Positions 32,349 through 44,160 of a stretch of DNA of 64,000 bases are shown here, one piece after another. The translations under genes and the position numbers were made by a program. Each line of letters begins with the position of its first letter. The first letter of the stretch is position 1. The DNA is from Artemisia argyi. Its lineage: Eukaryota > Streptophyta > Magnoliopsida > Asterales > Asteraceae. Under the pieces are notes generated by a model. It worked only from the letters and a program-made list of their open reading frames with translations. It was not told where the DNA came from and searched no databases. The stretch covers positions 11,244,872-11,308,871 of the forward strand of contig CM060709.1 in the NCBI GenBank assembly GCA_030686995.1, in the 5' to 3' direction.

Positions 32349-33340
32349 GAGAATACAACCAAAGTTATTATAATCTTCTAGCACATGAAGATGCCATAAT
32401 ATTGTCCATAGAATGATTCATACAAATTCATGCCATACACCTTTAATAGTTATAAGTAAAATATTGTATTTGTTTTCAATAACAACATATAATTTGATAG
32501 ATCAAGCCCTTTTTTTCTTTGTGGCCCAATCGTATACGATGGTGTGCTATTGTACAGAGCCTCACATCTTTAGAGGCCTCAAAACTTACATTACGTTATA
32601 TATTTGAATCCCAAAGCTAACTTCCAACAAAAATTGTTGATGCTATATAATTTGGACAATTTTGTTTTCGGTTATAGAATCCAGTAGTTAAAGTTACATA
32701 ATACCACGATCCCAAGATTTGTTGAGGTTTTGTATGCCTAAAGTTTGCTTATTGAGATTTTGAAGACTCGCCAAGTAATGACCAACTGATACTAATTTTT
32801 CGTGTTTTAAGTACTACTCTCAAAGTGCGTATACATATGTGATGGTAATCTATAGGTGATACACTACTACTCGTACTTATAGGATAAGGTTTCTTGTGTG
32901 ACATAAGCAGAACAATGTTACTATCTGAAGATGAAAAAGAGCTAGGTCGAATCGATGCTATTGTACCTCCTAAAGATTTGCTTAAAGTCTCTAGGCAATG
33001 GTCATTAGACATTGCTGAAAAGCGTAAACCATGGCCCAGTCCCTTGATAGAATAGACAAGATTGGTTCCCAATCTGAAGCACAACAGATGATTGAGGTTG
33101 TGAGACACAAAGTTCTAGAGAATGGGCCATTTCACCAAGCATGTCTTGATGTAGTTGAAGAGGGCATTGTGGACGGAGGGCATCTTGGTGTTGGGAAGGT
33201 ATGCAAAAATGGCCAGGTTGGGTAACGGGTCATATTAGGATAATGCTAACACGGGCCGGGTAGGCTGAAAGGCACTTCTTGCCTTTTTTTTTTATTTATT
33301 ATCATAAGTAGTATGTAAAATACTGGATTTGTTTCAATAA
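32349..33340 (+). pseudogene. AIM1/MFP2-like pseudogene fragments, copy F
   Basis: Continuation of the NTTKFIKD exon, a PHCILASNTS-type remnant (about 32590-32645), and exon 32915-33198 reading MLLSEDEKELGRIDAIVPPK, then SRQWSLDIAEKRKPW. The same 1-nt frameshift follows KPW as in copies D and E, before SLDRIDKIGSQSEAQQM; it ends at a GT donor. The shared lesion implies these copies descend from an already broken one. Confidence 0.75.
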
Positions 33341-33351
33341 CAACATATAAT

Positions 33352-33745
33352 TTAATAACCAAACGACCCTAAAAAACTATTATGACACCAAAACACTTTC
33401 ACGACCCTAAACAACTTCTCTTATCCAAACGATCCTTACATAAAGTTCAACTACATGAAGAACGAAACAACTGAAGGAGGAAACTTCGCAAACTGTACCC
33501 AGCATACCACCTAACAACATAAGGGCATCACCCAATTTGAAGTATTGAAACGGGTGGAAAACCTACCACGACATTGACACTAAAACCCGTTGAAATCTAA
33601 AATCAAACAGTTCCGGCCACACAAACAAATCATGTAATGGCACGATAATACGTAGAAGCAGTTAGTTTAGGGAATACATATCTTTGCAAGACCATCTCAT
33701 GTCAAAAATGCTCATGACCTTCAACGAACCAACCCCTTAATAGAT
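33352..33745. repeat. Second copy of the 24738-type dispersed repeat
   Basis: About 390 bp alignable with 24738-25110, beginning TAACCAAACGACCCTAA and ending near CTTCAACGAACC. No coding content. Confidence 0.5.
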
Positions 33746-33751
33746 ATATTA

Positions 33752-34008
33752 CTCTCCCTCTATCCCATATTAAATATCCGGTTTGACTTTTTGAAGTCTT
33801 TCTTTCTCAACTTTGACATTAAATATTTTTGTTTATATAATATAATACTTGATACAAAATATATGAATGGATTGAGCTTTAAATGTGTTTTCATTACGTA
33901 TAAATTTTATCAAATAATATATAATATAAGCAAAAATATTTAAGGTCAAAGTTGATAAAGAATAACTTGAAAAGTCAAATCTGGACATTTAATATAGGAT
34001 GGAGGGAG
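33752..34008. mobile_element. Stowaway-type MITE (Tc1/mariner)
   Basis: Ends CTCTCCCTCTATCCCATATT and its inverse (AATATAGGATGGAGGGAG), TA on both sides (33750-33751, 34009-34010). 257 bp. Inner sequence GGTTTGACTTTTTGAAGTC pairs with ACTTGAAAAGTCAAATC. Confidence 0.9.
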
Positions 34009-34417
34009 TAATACATAATGACAAACTCATGCATATTTATTTATATCACAACTTTCACAGGTAAATTCTTATATGTCCGTCCATATAGTAAACTAAAATT
34101 TTTAAAATAAATTTGATTTATGTGTAAACCTTGTGCATGTACGGTACTTATAACTAGTTCCAATTAACATAAATAAACCAAATAAAAAATTAAAGCTTTT
34201 GATAAACGCGACCAAGATACGTATAAAGCCAAATTAAACAAACGATGTGATATTGAAGTTTTCTTTGCTTTGAAATTGAATGTAATATATATTTCGAGTG
34301 AACCTTTACTTATACCATACCACGTAACGAAACCAATAAGAAAAAACCGGGCATACGAACATATAGTTTATATGTATCAACTCTTGGATTTGAGTTTCTT
34401 TATCATTGAATTGTTTC
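34009..34417. other. Intergenic, 3' flank of plantacyanin
   Basis: AT-rich, no gene recognised. It contains the presumed 3' UTR of the minus-strand plantacyanin gene; I cannot place a polyadenylation signal with confidence. Confidence 0.5.
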
Positions 34418-35017
34418 TTAAACAGCATCAACTGTCATCTGCAGTCCTCGATTACAATGATTACCGATAGTGCAAATGAAGTTGTTGTAACCACTAACAA
34501 GCGTAATTTGGTCGTTTCCACTTGTGAACACCTTGGCATCTTTTGGGATAACGCTGCAACTATCGAGCCCTGCCTGGTTCACTACTGCCACAGTGTGTGC
34601 TCCATGTGGGTAATTGAACACTAATCATTTGATTAAATAATAATAAATCAATTAGTTAAATTATCAAACAAGAACCATTGTCTTACAACTTGTTATATAT
34701 TAGCATATTACACATACCATTGTCTAATTAACGGCAGAATGGCACTGCCACTTTTTAGTTTTGTGACTTTCTTATAATATATAGTAATAAATAAAATCGA
34801 CAAAGGCTAAATAAGTAAAGTAGTGATAATAGGCAATACCGAGAACATCGCCAGCATTGAAACTCTTGCCAGTAGGCCAGAATTGGGCGCCAAACGTCCA
34901 GCCTTTTGCATCCCCGACGATATAAGTTTTTGCATGAGCTACCTCGCTTTGGAACGCCACAACGACTAGGCAGAATACCGCCGCTGCCATCAATGCATTG
35001 CCTCTTCCCATAGCCAT
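34418..35017 (-). CDS. Plantacyanin (basic blue copper protein), two exons
   Basis: Secreted single-domain blue copper (phytocyanin) protein; family members act in the cell wall and pollen-tract matrix. Exon 1 35017-34840, intron with GT (34839-34838) and AG (34622-34621), exon 2 34620-34418: 381 nt, 126 residues. MAMGRGNA was chosen as start because family members begin MAxGRGSA; an upstream ATG at 35032 is possible. A signal peptide with core AAAVFCLVVVAF ends at about AHA. The mature start KTYIVGDAKGW is typical. Copper ligands: His in PHGAHTV, Cys in NNFICTI, His in GNHC, Met in GLQM. Cys in DSCSV can pair with the NHC Cys. No disabling changes seen. No arabinogalactan tail or GPI signal, which separates it from uclacyanin or stellacyanin types. 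Confidence 0.95.
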
Positions 35018-35954
35018 GATACGCTCAGTCAAGAAAGTGATGAATGGTTTGGTGAATTTTTATGAGTTTTATGTTTTCTTTGTGGAAGTAATGGTGGTTA
35101 TACAACCTATATTTATAACAAAAATAGTAACGCTAATCATTTTGTTGTGAGTTAGGATTTTTCTCAACTTGTTATAATTATGAGATATTTGTGTCGTAAA
35201 ATTAATGATTGGAGATGCTGCATGTTGATTTTTTTTTTTTTTTTTTTTTTTTTCAATTCGAACCAAAATTAGTAAGGAAATCAAAGCAATAATAACTGAT
35301 AAATAAAGGAATATTTTATGTATATTTGTGATTTGAGAACGTTAGGAGGATGGTAAGTATAGGGTTTTTACTTTTTAGTGAAAAAAAATAAAATATAATA
35401 TAATACTACATTAATGAAAAACAGGTTCTAGTGTTATGGCCAATACTTTTTTGCATGTGTAAATTGAACATGCAATTTCCTAAACTTGGGTCCTTCACTT
35501 TTATATTTGTGTGGCTATAGCTTCTTGCAAGCAAAATTTGAAACATATCTGTTTTACTTATGGTAAATGGTCATGAATGGAGATCATGCACGTATTAGTA
35601 CTTTAGTTTGTGAACGAAAACTGGTCTAAATGGAGATGTATATATTCTACCCATCACACATCTCGACATCTACTAAGCCATTGCTTAAACATTGAACATT
35701 TTCATGGTGTTCTTAATAAAAGCCGGTGTACGTAGAAGAATAGCCGAAAACGCCATTGTGAAAGTGATCATGATTTTAAGGTTTTAATGCTATGAAAATA
35801 ACTTTTATTTTATTTATTTATTTATTTTTTTATCCAAATGGTTAGAAAGTCCATATATGCACTTGTATCTTCACAAGCTGAGCCAAACATGATACATCAT
35901 GTTCACCAATCACAAATTACTTAAATGCATAAAATTTTTTCTTTTAATAAAATT
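35018..35954. other. Plantacyanin promoter region and intergenic DNA
   Basis: Contains the TATA box at 35110-35117 and a poly(T) run at 35230-35252. No further gene recognised up to the MULE border. Confidence 0.6.
35110..35117 (-). promoter_or_regulatory. TATA box of plantacyanin
   Basis: TATAAATA on the minus strand, about 93 bp upstream of the chosen ATG; sequence and distance suit a plant core promoter. Confidence 0.65.
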
Positions 35955-36353
35955 GGGATAATGATTTCTAAATGTATCTAACTTGCCACGTTTTACTGAG
36001 TTATGTATGGAACTTTTAATTTTGCTATCTTGGAGTACAAACTTACTAATCTTGTCAAATTTGTGTACTCGTCCCTCATGGCAATGAGATTAGGTGACCT
36101 GGCAAAGTGGACCTTGTTGACCCCGTTATTTTTATAAAATACCGTTACTTTGACCCCGTTTTCTGTTATATCTATTTTTTTAATATTAACGGTACCTTTT
36201 TAAACTCTCTCACCAAAATCATTTTCCCAAAATTCATTCGCGTCTTCACACAGTTACCCAAAATCAAAGAACCCTAATTTCAACCTGTGTATCGATTTAT
36301 GATCAATTCAACCATTGTTTTTTCAATCTGATTTCAATCTAATTTGTTTATAA

Positions 36354-38800
36354 GGTATGGTATCATGGTACAACATTGATTTAAGTTTTTTCCCCAATTA
36401 TTCCAAACCTTATTTACTTTTCTTAATTTTTGATTTACTAACCCTAATTTGCGATTGTGTGTTTGACAGAACGATAGCTGGACCCAATGGTATTGAGTTA
36501 GATGTCTGGAATGATAGTATGTTCAAGGAAGATCCTTTAAGGTACGAAGATGGAGTTATTTTGCACGCGTATATTGCTAGGCTGCCACTCAAGGATCTGA
36601 TAGAACATGTGAAGAGGTATACTGAGTGTGCTCATGTATTTGGTTTATACTATAAAATGCCACATAGTGAATTGGATAAGGGTTTAGTAAAATTATATTG
36701 TGATTGGGAATGCAATAGGATGTATGATCTTGCAAGGTTATTTTGGAAGTTAGAAGTTTATGTAGATCACACAAACCTTGACTTTAGCAAGTACTTTGCT
36801 ATAAGTGACCCTGGTACACCTACTTCTAAGTATAGAGCCGCAGACAAAAAAAGGTATTGTAATGAATTTAGTGAAGAAGAAATGGTGAGTTGGGCAGCAC
36901 AAGAGGTTGATATTGATGTAGGAATTGCTACTGCTGGTGATAAGGTTAAGGGTAAGGCTAGTGTGGTTGATAAGGGTAAGGCAAGTGTTAGTGAAGTTGG
37001 TGTTAGTGATTTGCCTGTGGCAACAAATAATGCATCTGCAAGTGCTAGTGACAGTGATGATAGTGATTATGTTGATATTGGTATGTTACAAGAGAGTGAC
37101 AATGATGATAATGCATTTTCAGACAAGTCAATTGACTATTTAAGTGCTGGTGAAGAAGAATTAATTGAGCATAGAACTAGGAAAGCAAGTAGAGTAAAGA
37201 CCAAAGCTACACCAGTTCCTGATATGGCTGCAAATCCTAGCACTAGTAGACCTAGAGGTGGTGGCAGAAGTGAAGTATTTGTTGAGCATGATGAGTTGTT
37301 GAGGAAGATGAATGATGTGGATGCTGATGGGAATTTACAAGACCCATTTTTGGGTGTACAAGCCACTCAAGACAGATATCCTACATATGATGAAAACACA
37401 TATTGGAGGATCCAAGCCCCAGAGGTAAATTACTTTATGGATTGTAGTGTCACTTATGTATTGCTACATTTTAATGTGAATGTTAATATGAAATACTTGT
37501 TCACAGGTTGGTCTAAAGTTTAAAAGTGCTGCCAAGTTGAAAGAAGCCTTGACAAACTATGCTTTGACAAATGGCTACTCCATCTGGTATGAAAGGAGTG
37601 CTGTAGACAAGATTATTGCTGTGTGTGGGCAAAGACCACCAGGTAAGTTAAAAGACCCTGAGAAAGGTAAGCATAGAAAAAAAATTAGGTTTCCTAGTGA
37701 GATTCCAGAAGATGTCCCTAAGTGTACTTTTAGGTTGTATGCTAGATGGATGACTTTAGAGAGAACCTTTCAAGTTATATCATTGATACCTGACCACACT
37801 TGTGTAAGAAACAGTATGGGTCATTAGTGGACTATAAATGGATAGGAAAAAAGTTTGGTGATAAAATTAGGATAAATCCAGAAATTAAGCTTGTAGATAT
37901 TGCTGACCTAGTTATGAAGAAGTATAAGTGCACTGTAAGCCTTAATCAGTGTAGGGCTGCTAAGAAATGGGCATTGACAGAATTTGAGAAAACTATTGAA
38001 GAACATTATGCTTTGTTAAGATCATATGGCAAGGAGTTATTGGATAGCAACCCTGGATCATATGGCAAGGAGTTATTGAAGAACATTATGTTGAGACTCA
38101 TACAGATCATGTCCCACCACCTAGTTCAACAAATGTTTCTAATACTTTTGGGGGTGTTGGGAGTTCAGTTAGAGGTACAAGTGATGATGTTAGAGGTTCA
38201 AGTGGGGGTGATACAGGGGATCAAGTATTCCAAAATAGAGGTTCAAAAAGAAGTGGCACATTAGGATTAAGTGGTACTGGTAGTGGAAGTGGAAGTGGTG
38301 GCCGTGTTGGTAGTCAAGTTAGGGGATCTGATGTCCCATGTATGCAAACTCCACAACAGCAAAGTGCTTTTAGAAGGGTTGGTGGTGTTCAATTTACAAT
38401 AAGAGGTGCACCAAGGGGTTCAGGACAACAACAGTCAACAAACAGAGGGTTTGCATATTGGTTTGGTGAGGAAAGGGTTGGTCAAGCAAGTGGTCAAGCT
38501 AGTGGTCAGGGAAGTGCTCATGGAGGTGGTCTAGCTAGTGGTCAAGCAACTGGTCATGAAACTCAAGTGAATCAAAGCAGTCAGCCTATCCCAAGTCAAA
38601 GCAGCCAACCTATCCCAACTCAAAGCAGCCAACCTATCCCAACTCAAAACAGTCAAGCAAACCAACCTAGACAACCAAGGCCATTTGTGATACCTGCCCA
38701 AGCAAGAAGGTTACCAAGCCAGATAATCCTACAAAGGCGGCAAACTAAAAAGATTCATGGTGAAGGAAGCTCCAAGGACCAAACAATGCAGTTGGATTAA
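36354..38800 (+). pseudogene. MULE transposase (mudrA-like), catalytic core deleted
   Basis: Probable 5' UTR exon ending at donor 36354, acceptor near 36469, N-terminal domain (36518 on: MFKEDPLRYEDGVILHAYIA), Ser/Asp-rich linker, exon end 37424, intron to 37506, then the MuDR DNA-binding domain VGLKFKSAAKLKEALTNYA...PKCTFRLYARWM...LIPDHTC. A 1-nt indel near 37803 shifts into KQYGSLVDYKWIGKKFGDKI and RSYGKELLDSNPGS. The DDE transposase and SWIM zinc-finger domains that should follow are missing; the frame jumps at about 38045-38085 to the Gly/Gln-rich tail ending DQTMQLD at 38800. The junction carries a repeated 21-bp filler. Not functional as transposase, though the DNA-binding part could be expressed. 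Confidence 0.9.
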
Positions 38801-39097
38801 GTAGCATTATGAATTTAGATTGTCATATTTGTGTAATATATTTGGCAATAAAAAACATGCAAGTATGCAGTTAACTTTATTAGGATGATAATTAACTTAA
38901 AATTGGCATGTTTTGTTTATTAATTTGAGCAATTAACTTATCTATGTAGTAGTAATGTCAATGATGTACTTTGACTTTTTAAAAGTCAACTGATTTATGC
39001 TAATGCATTACAATGACTATAATAGTCATGTTCATTATATGTTGTTCAATTTGGCCAAAGTACTATCTTTTTCTACTCTATATTACTGCATCTTTGA
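38801..39097. other. MULE internal spacer
   Basis: 3' flank of the transposase gene. No gene seen; a pair of TTTGACTT/AAAAGTCAA words occurs near 38970. Confidence 0.5.
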
Positions 39098-39755
39098 TTG
39101 ACTGTTGCATGGTATTTTGAAACTCACATTCCTGCACATTTGGAATCTATACACTATTTGTGTATAGGCTTTTGCCTTGAATTGGACAGTTATACTTTGA
39201 CGACTTTTGCATTGAGTTTAGGGATGTTGAAACGCTTTACCTACCAAAAAATGACATCTATAAATGGGATACACTTTACAATATGCAAAGCACCACTCAA
39301 CATTGAAGTTTGCAGCAGAAAACCAAACAAATGGGTTCCAAAAAGAAAGGTATGGCCATGTTAACTGTCTTTGCCAACAATCTTTTTAATTTTTGTTATA
39401 ATTTTAATCTTTATTTAAGGATTTTTTTAGTTTAGAGATCATATACATTTCCAGTGACTCAAATGAATCAACTGAAACTTCTTCAAGATGGGAAGTGAAT
39501 CCAACATGGGATAACTACTTGCCAATAGGCTATGGTGCTACTGCTACATCCTCAACAAAGGAGACTGCCAAGAAGAAAAGAAATCCAAAACAGAGTGTCC
39601 CTAAACTCTTTGATGAAAAAGTGGCATTCAAAGCAAAGGGTAAGGTTTTAGGCCTCCTAAATAGCAAATTTTGTGCAGACCATGGTATCAAACCATGGAC
39701 TCCTAAAATTCCAAAAGAATGTGAAGGAGGAAAAGGGAAAAAGAAAATTGGTTAG
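39098..39755 (+). CDS. Uncharacterised MULE-borne ORF, probably two exons
   Basis: An open stretch with NIEVCSRKPNKWVPKRK ends at a possible donor AAAG/GTATGG (39350). A second open stretch from about 39454 reads through SDSNESTETSSRWEVNPTWD to a Lys-rich region and stops at 39755 after GGKGKKKIG. I recognise no domain; the basic C-terminus suggests a nuclear or nucleic-acid-binding protein. Exon joining is uncertain because the phases I tried did not match cleanly, so it may be broken. Confidence 0.4.
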
Positions 39756-40039
39756 CCATCTGCTATGTAATTCCAATGTATGTGTTTTCTCTTTGGCTAC
39801 AATGCCACTTAATAAAACTTTGACTTTCTGAAGTCAACTTTTAACCTTTATATGTTAAGCATGCAAAAAAACAGACTGCATATAATGAAAACAAGGAACC
39901 GCAAATATTGATACCATGGAAAATTGCAAAATTTTCATTGCATTACAAAATATTGACTTTATGAAGTCAAATTACAACATAACAACCTAACTACTAAATT
40001 ACAACTATAAACCTTACTGCTAATGTTCATGGACCTAAA
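39756..40039. other. MULE internal spacer
   Basis: Convergent 3' region between the unknown ORF and the minus-strand GRF gene; no features beyond AT-rich sequence. Confidence 0.5.
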
Positions 40040-40510
40040 TTAGCTTCCTACTTTCATTCCAAACACAACACAAATTATCATTAAAATCCCAATCACAATA
40101 AGAAACAACCTATCATACAATTGCAACTTTGACTTTGTGCAAGTCAATTCATGGAACAACTTATTCTTCACCATTGTTAGAACTTCAATTTCCTCTTGCA
40201 TTTCATTCCTCTGATTCCATCATACAACAGCTCCCTATAATAGTCACTGGTAAATCATCATCAAAAAATTCATAATAACCACACTTCTTATACTTCTCCT
40301 GTAAATTGAAATACAAGTTCAATTAGGGGCTAAGAAATAAATTGAAATACAAGTTTAATTAGGGCTTACAAATTTGGGACAAGCAATAAATCTTTTCCCA
40401 AGATTCTCCTTTGTCCAAGCCGTTTTCACAGTCATTGGAAGCCCACATCCACAGTAGGGTTGAACATACTTATGTGTCACTCTTCGTGTGCCTGGAGCGT
40501 ATTCGGCCAT
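40040..40510 (-). pseudogene. GRF zinc-finger/transmembrane protein, MULE passenger gene, frameshifted
   Basis: Exon 1 (40510-40370, 47 codons) encodes a GRF-type zinc finger: CGCGLPM...TAWTKENLGKRFIACPKF. Intron 40369-40299 (GT...AG). Exon 2 (40298-40040) begins EKYKKCGYYEFFDDDLPV, then needs two frame changes to read DYYRELLYDGI and RNEMQEEIEVLTMVKNKLF, and ends in a hydrophobic helix LFLIVIGILMIICVVFGM and a stop. GRF finger, coiled coil and C-terminal membrane segment are a common combination in small plant genes next to or inside MULEs. It diverges from the transposase gene and reads inward from the right end. Confidence 0.75.
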
Positions 40511-40862
40511 AAGTGATTTGTGTGAGTATGTGTAGGTTTGGATTTGAAGTTCAAGTAATCAAATATGTGAATCGTCGTGTGTGTTTTTTAGATTTGGGTG
40601 TGTGTTTTTAATGGTGTTTGTGATAAAGGGGTGAGTATTATACCGTTGGAGATAAAAGACAAAATAAATGCCAGTGTGGCTGCAAACGTGGATGCCAACA
40701 TGGCAAGAAAAAACGGAAATAGCCTTAATCACCCCGTTAGTATACAAATTTGCCAAGATTAGTAACTTTGTACTCCAAGATAGCAAAATTAAAAGTTCCA
40801 TACATAACTCAGTAAAATGTGAAAAGTTTGATACATTTAGAAATCATTATCCTAATAAAATT

Positions 40863-41404
40863 CAAAGGCCCATTTGTTTAATTATTATCACTCACCACAA
40901 ATTCAACATGATCAATTATGTTTGACTATAATTTGAGAGAATCTTAATCTTCTGATACAAAATTACTCATTTACCTTGAAGAAACCTTTGAACCTTAATA
41001 AACAAATTAACCCTTTTACAATCATGTTCTATTGTAGTACAGTATAACCTAAGCTCTAAGAAATCAAGCATTGTTAAATATTATTAACCATTAGAAAAGA
41101 TGCCTAGTACGTATCAATTCTGTCCATAACTTGTCTAAGTTGTTTTTTAATTAGATATCAAATCAAATCATACCAATAGTTAAATATCATTATCATTCCC
41201 TATCCTGAAAAAGAAAAAGGTGTTGCATATATTTTCCTATAATTTACAAACTAAAGTCGGAAGGTGACTGGTGGCATACAATGTCTATAAATAGCCGTTC
41301 TCAATTCATTAACACTTCCCCTCCAACCTTCTTCCTACCAATTTCTACAAAATTTCATTCATATTAACATAAGTTCACAGTTTTTCAACACGAACTAGAC
41401 AATT
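40863..41404. other. Intergenic; upstream region of the thaumatin-like pseudogene
   Basis: No coding sequence. A TATA box lies at 41286-41293. Confidence 0.6.
41286..41293 (+). promoter_or_regulatory. TATA box upstream of the thaumatin-like pseudogene
   Basis: TATAAATA in the context GTCTATAAATAGCC, 112 bp before the ATG; a well-kept core promoter despite the broken coding region. Confidence 0.65.
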
Positions 41405-42032
41405 ATGGGTCACTCCAGTTTGGTTCATAAACTCTTAGTATTCTTCATTCTCAAAGGTATATTGTTCTTGCAGGTTCAAATTCAATATTTCTATAAGGGT
41501 TAATTACACATAAATGTAACATCTAACAATCGGTTATGCACTTTTGTTCACATTGTTCTTTTTTTCTAATTATTATGTCATGATACTTATTAACATCTTT
41601 TTGTTCTAAAATTTCTTCTTGTATGTATGGCAGGAGTTTCTGGTGCAACTTTTACATTTGTAAACAAGTGTAGCTACACAGTTTAGCCCGGTATTCTTGG
41701 GCAACTGGTTCTTGACACAACTGGATTCAAGCTTATAAGTAGTAACTCACGTTCCCTACAAGCTCCATCCAGATGGTCACGCCACATCCTGCGCAACGGC
41801 AGATTGTGGGACCGGACAGATAGAATGCAATGGTGCTCGAGCCACCCCTCCAGCAACCCTTGTAGAATTCACCCTAGGGTCATCTACAATGACCCAAGAC
41901 TTCTACGATGTTAGCTTAGTCGACAGGTACAATATACAAATGATCGTGGAAGTAAATAGCGGCTCGGGTGATTGTGCTACCACTGGGTGTGTTGATGACT
42001 TGAACCAACGGTGTCCAACAGAACTAAGATAA
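41405..42032 (+). pseudogene. Thaumatin-like (PR-5) protein pseudogene, truncated
   Basis: Exon 1 41405-41456 (MGHSSLVHKLLVFFILK, signal-peptide start), intron 41457-41633, exon 2 from 41634. It reads GVSGATFTFVNKCSYTV, then TAG where the family has Trp of TVWPG, GILGQLVLDTTGFKL, and after a frame shift and small deletion HATSCATADCGTGQIECNGA, PPATLVEFTLGSS, DFYDVSLVDRYNIQMIV and DLNQRCPTELR with a stop at 42030-42032. The C-terminal third of the usual domain, with most of the 16 cysteines, is missing. Family members are apoplastic defence proteins; this copy cannot make one. Confidence 0.9.
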
Positions 42033-42179
42033 CGGAAAATCATTTGCATCGTTGGTCCTCATTCACTAATATTACTAACGGAGGGATTTATTTGTGCCAA
42101 CTTTAAAACACGAGGATGGTTTTGCTCCCAAAAAAACACGAGGATGAAAAGCGGGATTTAGGCATACCATAGGGATGTA

Positions 42180-43270
42180 TTTTGGACTTTTCTGATATAA
42201 AAAGTTAGCAAATGTTACAAATCTTTCGCAACAAAAAGTGAGATGAAAAAACAATGAATATAAAAAGTTAGCAAATGTAACAAATTTTTCACAACGAATA
42301 TAAAAAGTTAACAAAGTGTATAAATTATTCGCGAAATTACGAGTAAACATGATCAATGTATTATCATGTAAACATTATATTTCACGAAGAACATAATATA
42401 CCAAACTCAACTTGAATCATAAGTACACACCTCACTATATAAAGTACTCCGTAACATATTTTCTTCTCAATTATCAATGTGGGATAAAAACCAACTCGTC
42501 TTCTTTAATAAAAAGTGATACAACCAGTTTATGCATTAACCGTTGTTGTAAAGTGAATACAACCAAATTTACTAAAGGTGGTCTAGCACATGAAAACACT
42601 ATGATATAGTCCATAGAAATTAATCATATAAATTAATGTTTTAATAGCTATATGTAAAATACTGTACGTATTTGTTTACAATAACAACATAATTGATAGT
42701 TCCAGCTCTTTCTTCGATTGTGGCATAACCGTATATGATGGTGTGCAATGTGTGTTATTGTACAAAGCCTCGTATCTTTAGAGGCCCCAAAGCTTACATC
42801 ACGTTGTATATTTGAGTCTCAAATAAAGTTCACTTCCAACAAAAATTGTTGATGCTATATAATTTTATTTATGTAAAATTCTATTTAAAATGAAGTTAGA
42901 TCATTAAGATTTCTATGTTTTGAGTTTTAATGGTTGGTATTATATATCTTTGATCATTGTGTTTATTTATTACATAAGTTTTTGCATATTAGCTCACCTA
43001 CAACATGGATTCGGGATAGCAACAACCCTCAGTGTAATATATACGTTGACCGTACATTCAACTCACATATATGTGACCTTTTAATTAGAAATGGACGAAA
43101 TGGTAACTTTCATATTGCTTATTGTTAGTTTCTTGTTATCCTTTGAAAACGGATATGTTTATTGCACCACCCTCATGTTAAGGTAAAAACAAAGTCCGAT
43201 CAATGGTGCTACCAATTATAGAGGAGTCAAGAATGCTAGCAAATCTCATTCCAGAAGTGAAGGTAATAAA
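42180..43270 (+). pseudogene. AIM1/MFP2-like pseudogene fragments, copy G
   Basis: AT-rich module (42190-42500) with palindrome arms CATGAT/ATCATG (42348-42368), NTTKFTKGGLAHENT-type exon (42525-42605), PHCILASNTS-type remnant (about 42790-42855), DRTFNSHICDLLIRNGRNG exon (about 43040-43102, GT donor), and a GKGYY-type remnant (43187-43257). Order follows the parent gene. Confidence 0.68.
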
Positions 43271-43449
43271 CATGGACGGAACTTAAGGGACGGGAGGCTG
43301 TGGGCCCCCCAAAAATTTTGACCCTGTTATTCTCTTTTATATTTGTTTTAAACTTTTAATTATTTTTAATACAAAAATTTCAGCGTAGTGTATATCGGCC
43401 CCTATAAAATAAATATTTTTCAAGTTGGCCCCCTACCAATAGCGTTCAA
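43271..43449. other. Transposon-like fragment
   Basis: GGGACGGGAGG...GGCCCCCCAAAAATTTT and later GGCCCC words resemble ends of plant hAT-type repeats, but I found no clear borders. Confidence 0.3.
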
Positions 43450-43479
43450 GTTCTCTTTCTATGCAAATCTTCTTTCTTT

Positions 43480-44160
43480 CAATAAAAGTGAAAGAGAATA
43501 TAAAAATTTAGTAAATGTTACAAATCTTTTACAATAAAAAAAAATGAAAATAAAAAGTTAGATAGTTATACAAAAATTTTCAGGAAATGAAACATTTTCC
43601 GATCAATGCATCGGCAAACATTTTATACCCCGAGGAACATAATACATCAAACCAACTTGAGTGATTGACACATACCTCATCATATAAAGTAACATGTTTT
43701 CTCCTCATTTTTCGATGTGGGATAAAAGCTACGGTACCAATAAAAAAAATGATACAAGCTAGTATATGCATTAACCCTTGTTGTAACGCAAACACAAGCA
43801 AATTTATTAGAGATGGTCTACCACATGAAGGTGCCATAATATAGTCCATAGAATGATTCATATAATTTAATGTCATACATGTTTAATAGCTATATGTAAA
43901 ATACTGTACTGAATAACAACATATACTTCGATAGTTCAAGCTCTTTCTTCGATTGTGCCACCACCGTATCTTTAGGGGGTTCAAACAACACCACATTATT
44001 TCGCACAAAAGCAATGACATGTTCGCTAAGTAAATCTATGGGGCACAGTAGCTCTTCTGCGTATACATTCATACAATTTTTCTAAAACCGTTAAAAAATT
44101 AGGAAATAACTTTCAAGCATCTTGTTCAAAAACTTGATAGTTCTTCCGTTTTGGTGGCGG
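43480..44160 (+). pseudogene. AIM1/MFP2-like pseudogene fragments, copy H
   Basis: AT-rich module with palindrome CCGAT/ATCGG (43599-43614) and TATA-like box (about 43680), then degenerate exon text to about 43970 and the intron stretch with GCACAAAAGCAATGACATG to 44160. The last part belongs to the segment duplicated at 53.8 kb. Confidence 0.6.

Larger units (their letters stand above)
35955..40853 (+). mobile_element. Mutator-like element (MULE), 4.9 kb, deletion derivative
   Basis: Terminal inverted repeats of more than 100 bp (right end about 40735-40853) share GGATAATGATTTCTAAATG, TGAGTTATGTATGGAAC and TGCTATCTTGGAGTACAAA. A perfect 9-bp target duplication AATAAAATT flanks it (35946-35954, 40854-40862). 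It carries a transposase-type gene lacking its catalytic core, a small ORF of unknown role, and a divergent GRF zinc-finger gene. Confidence 0.93.
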
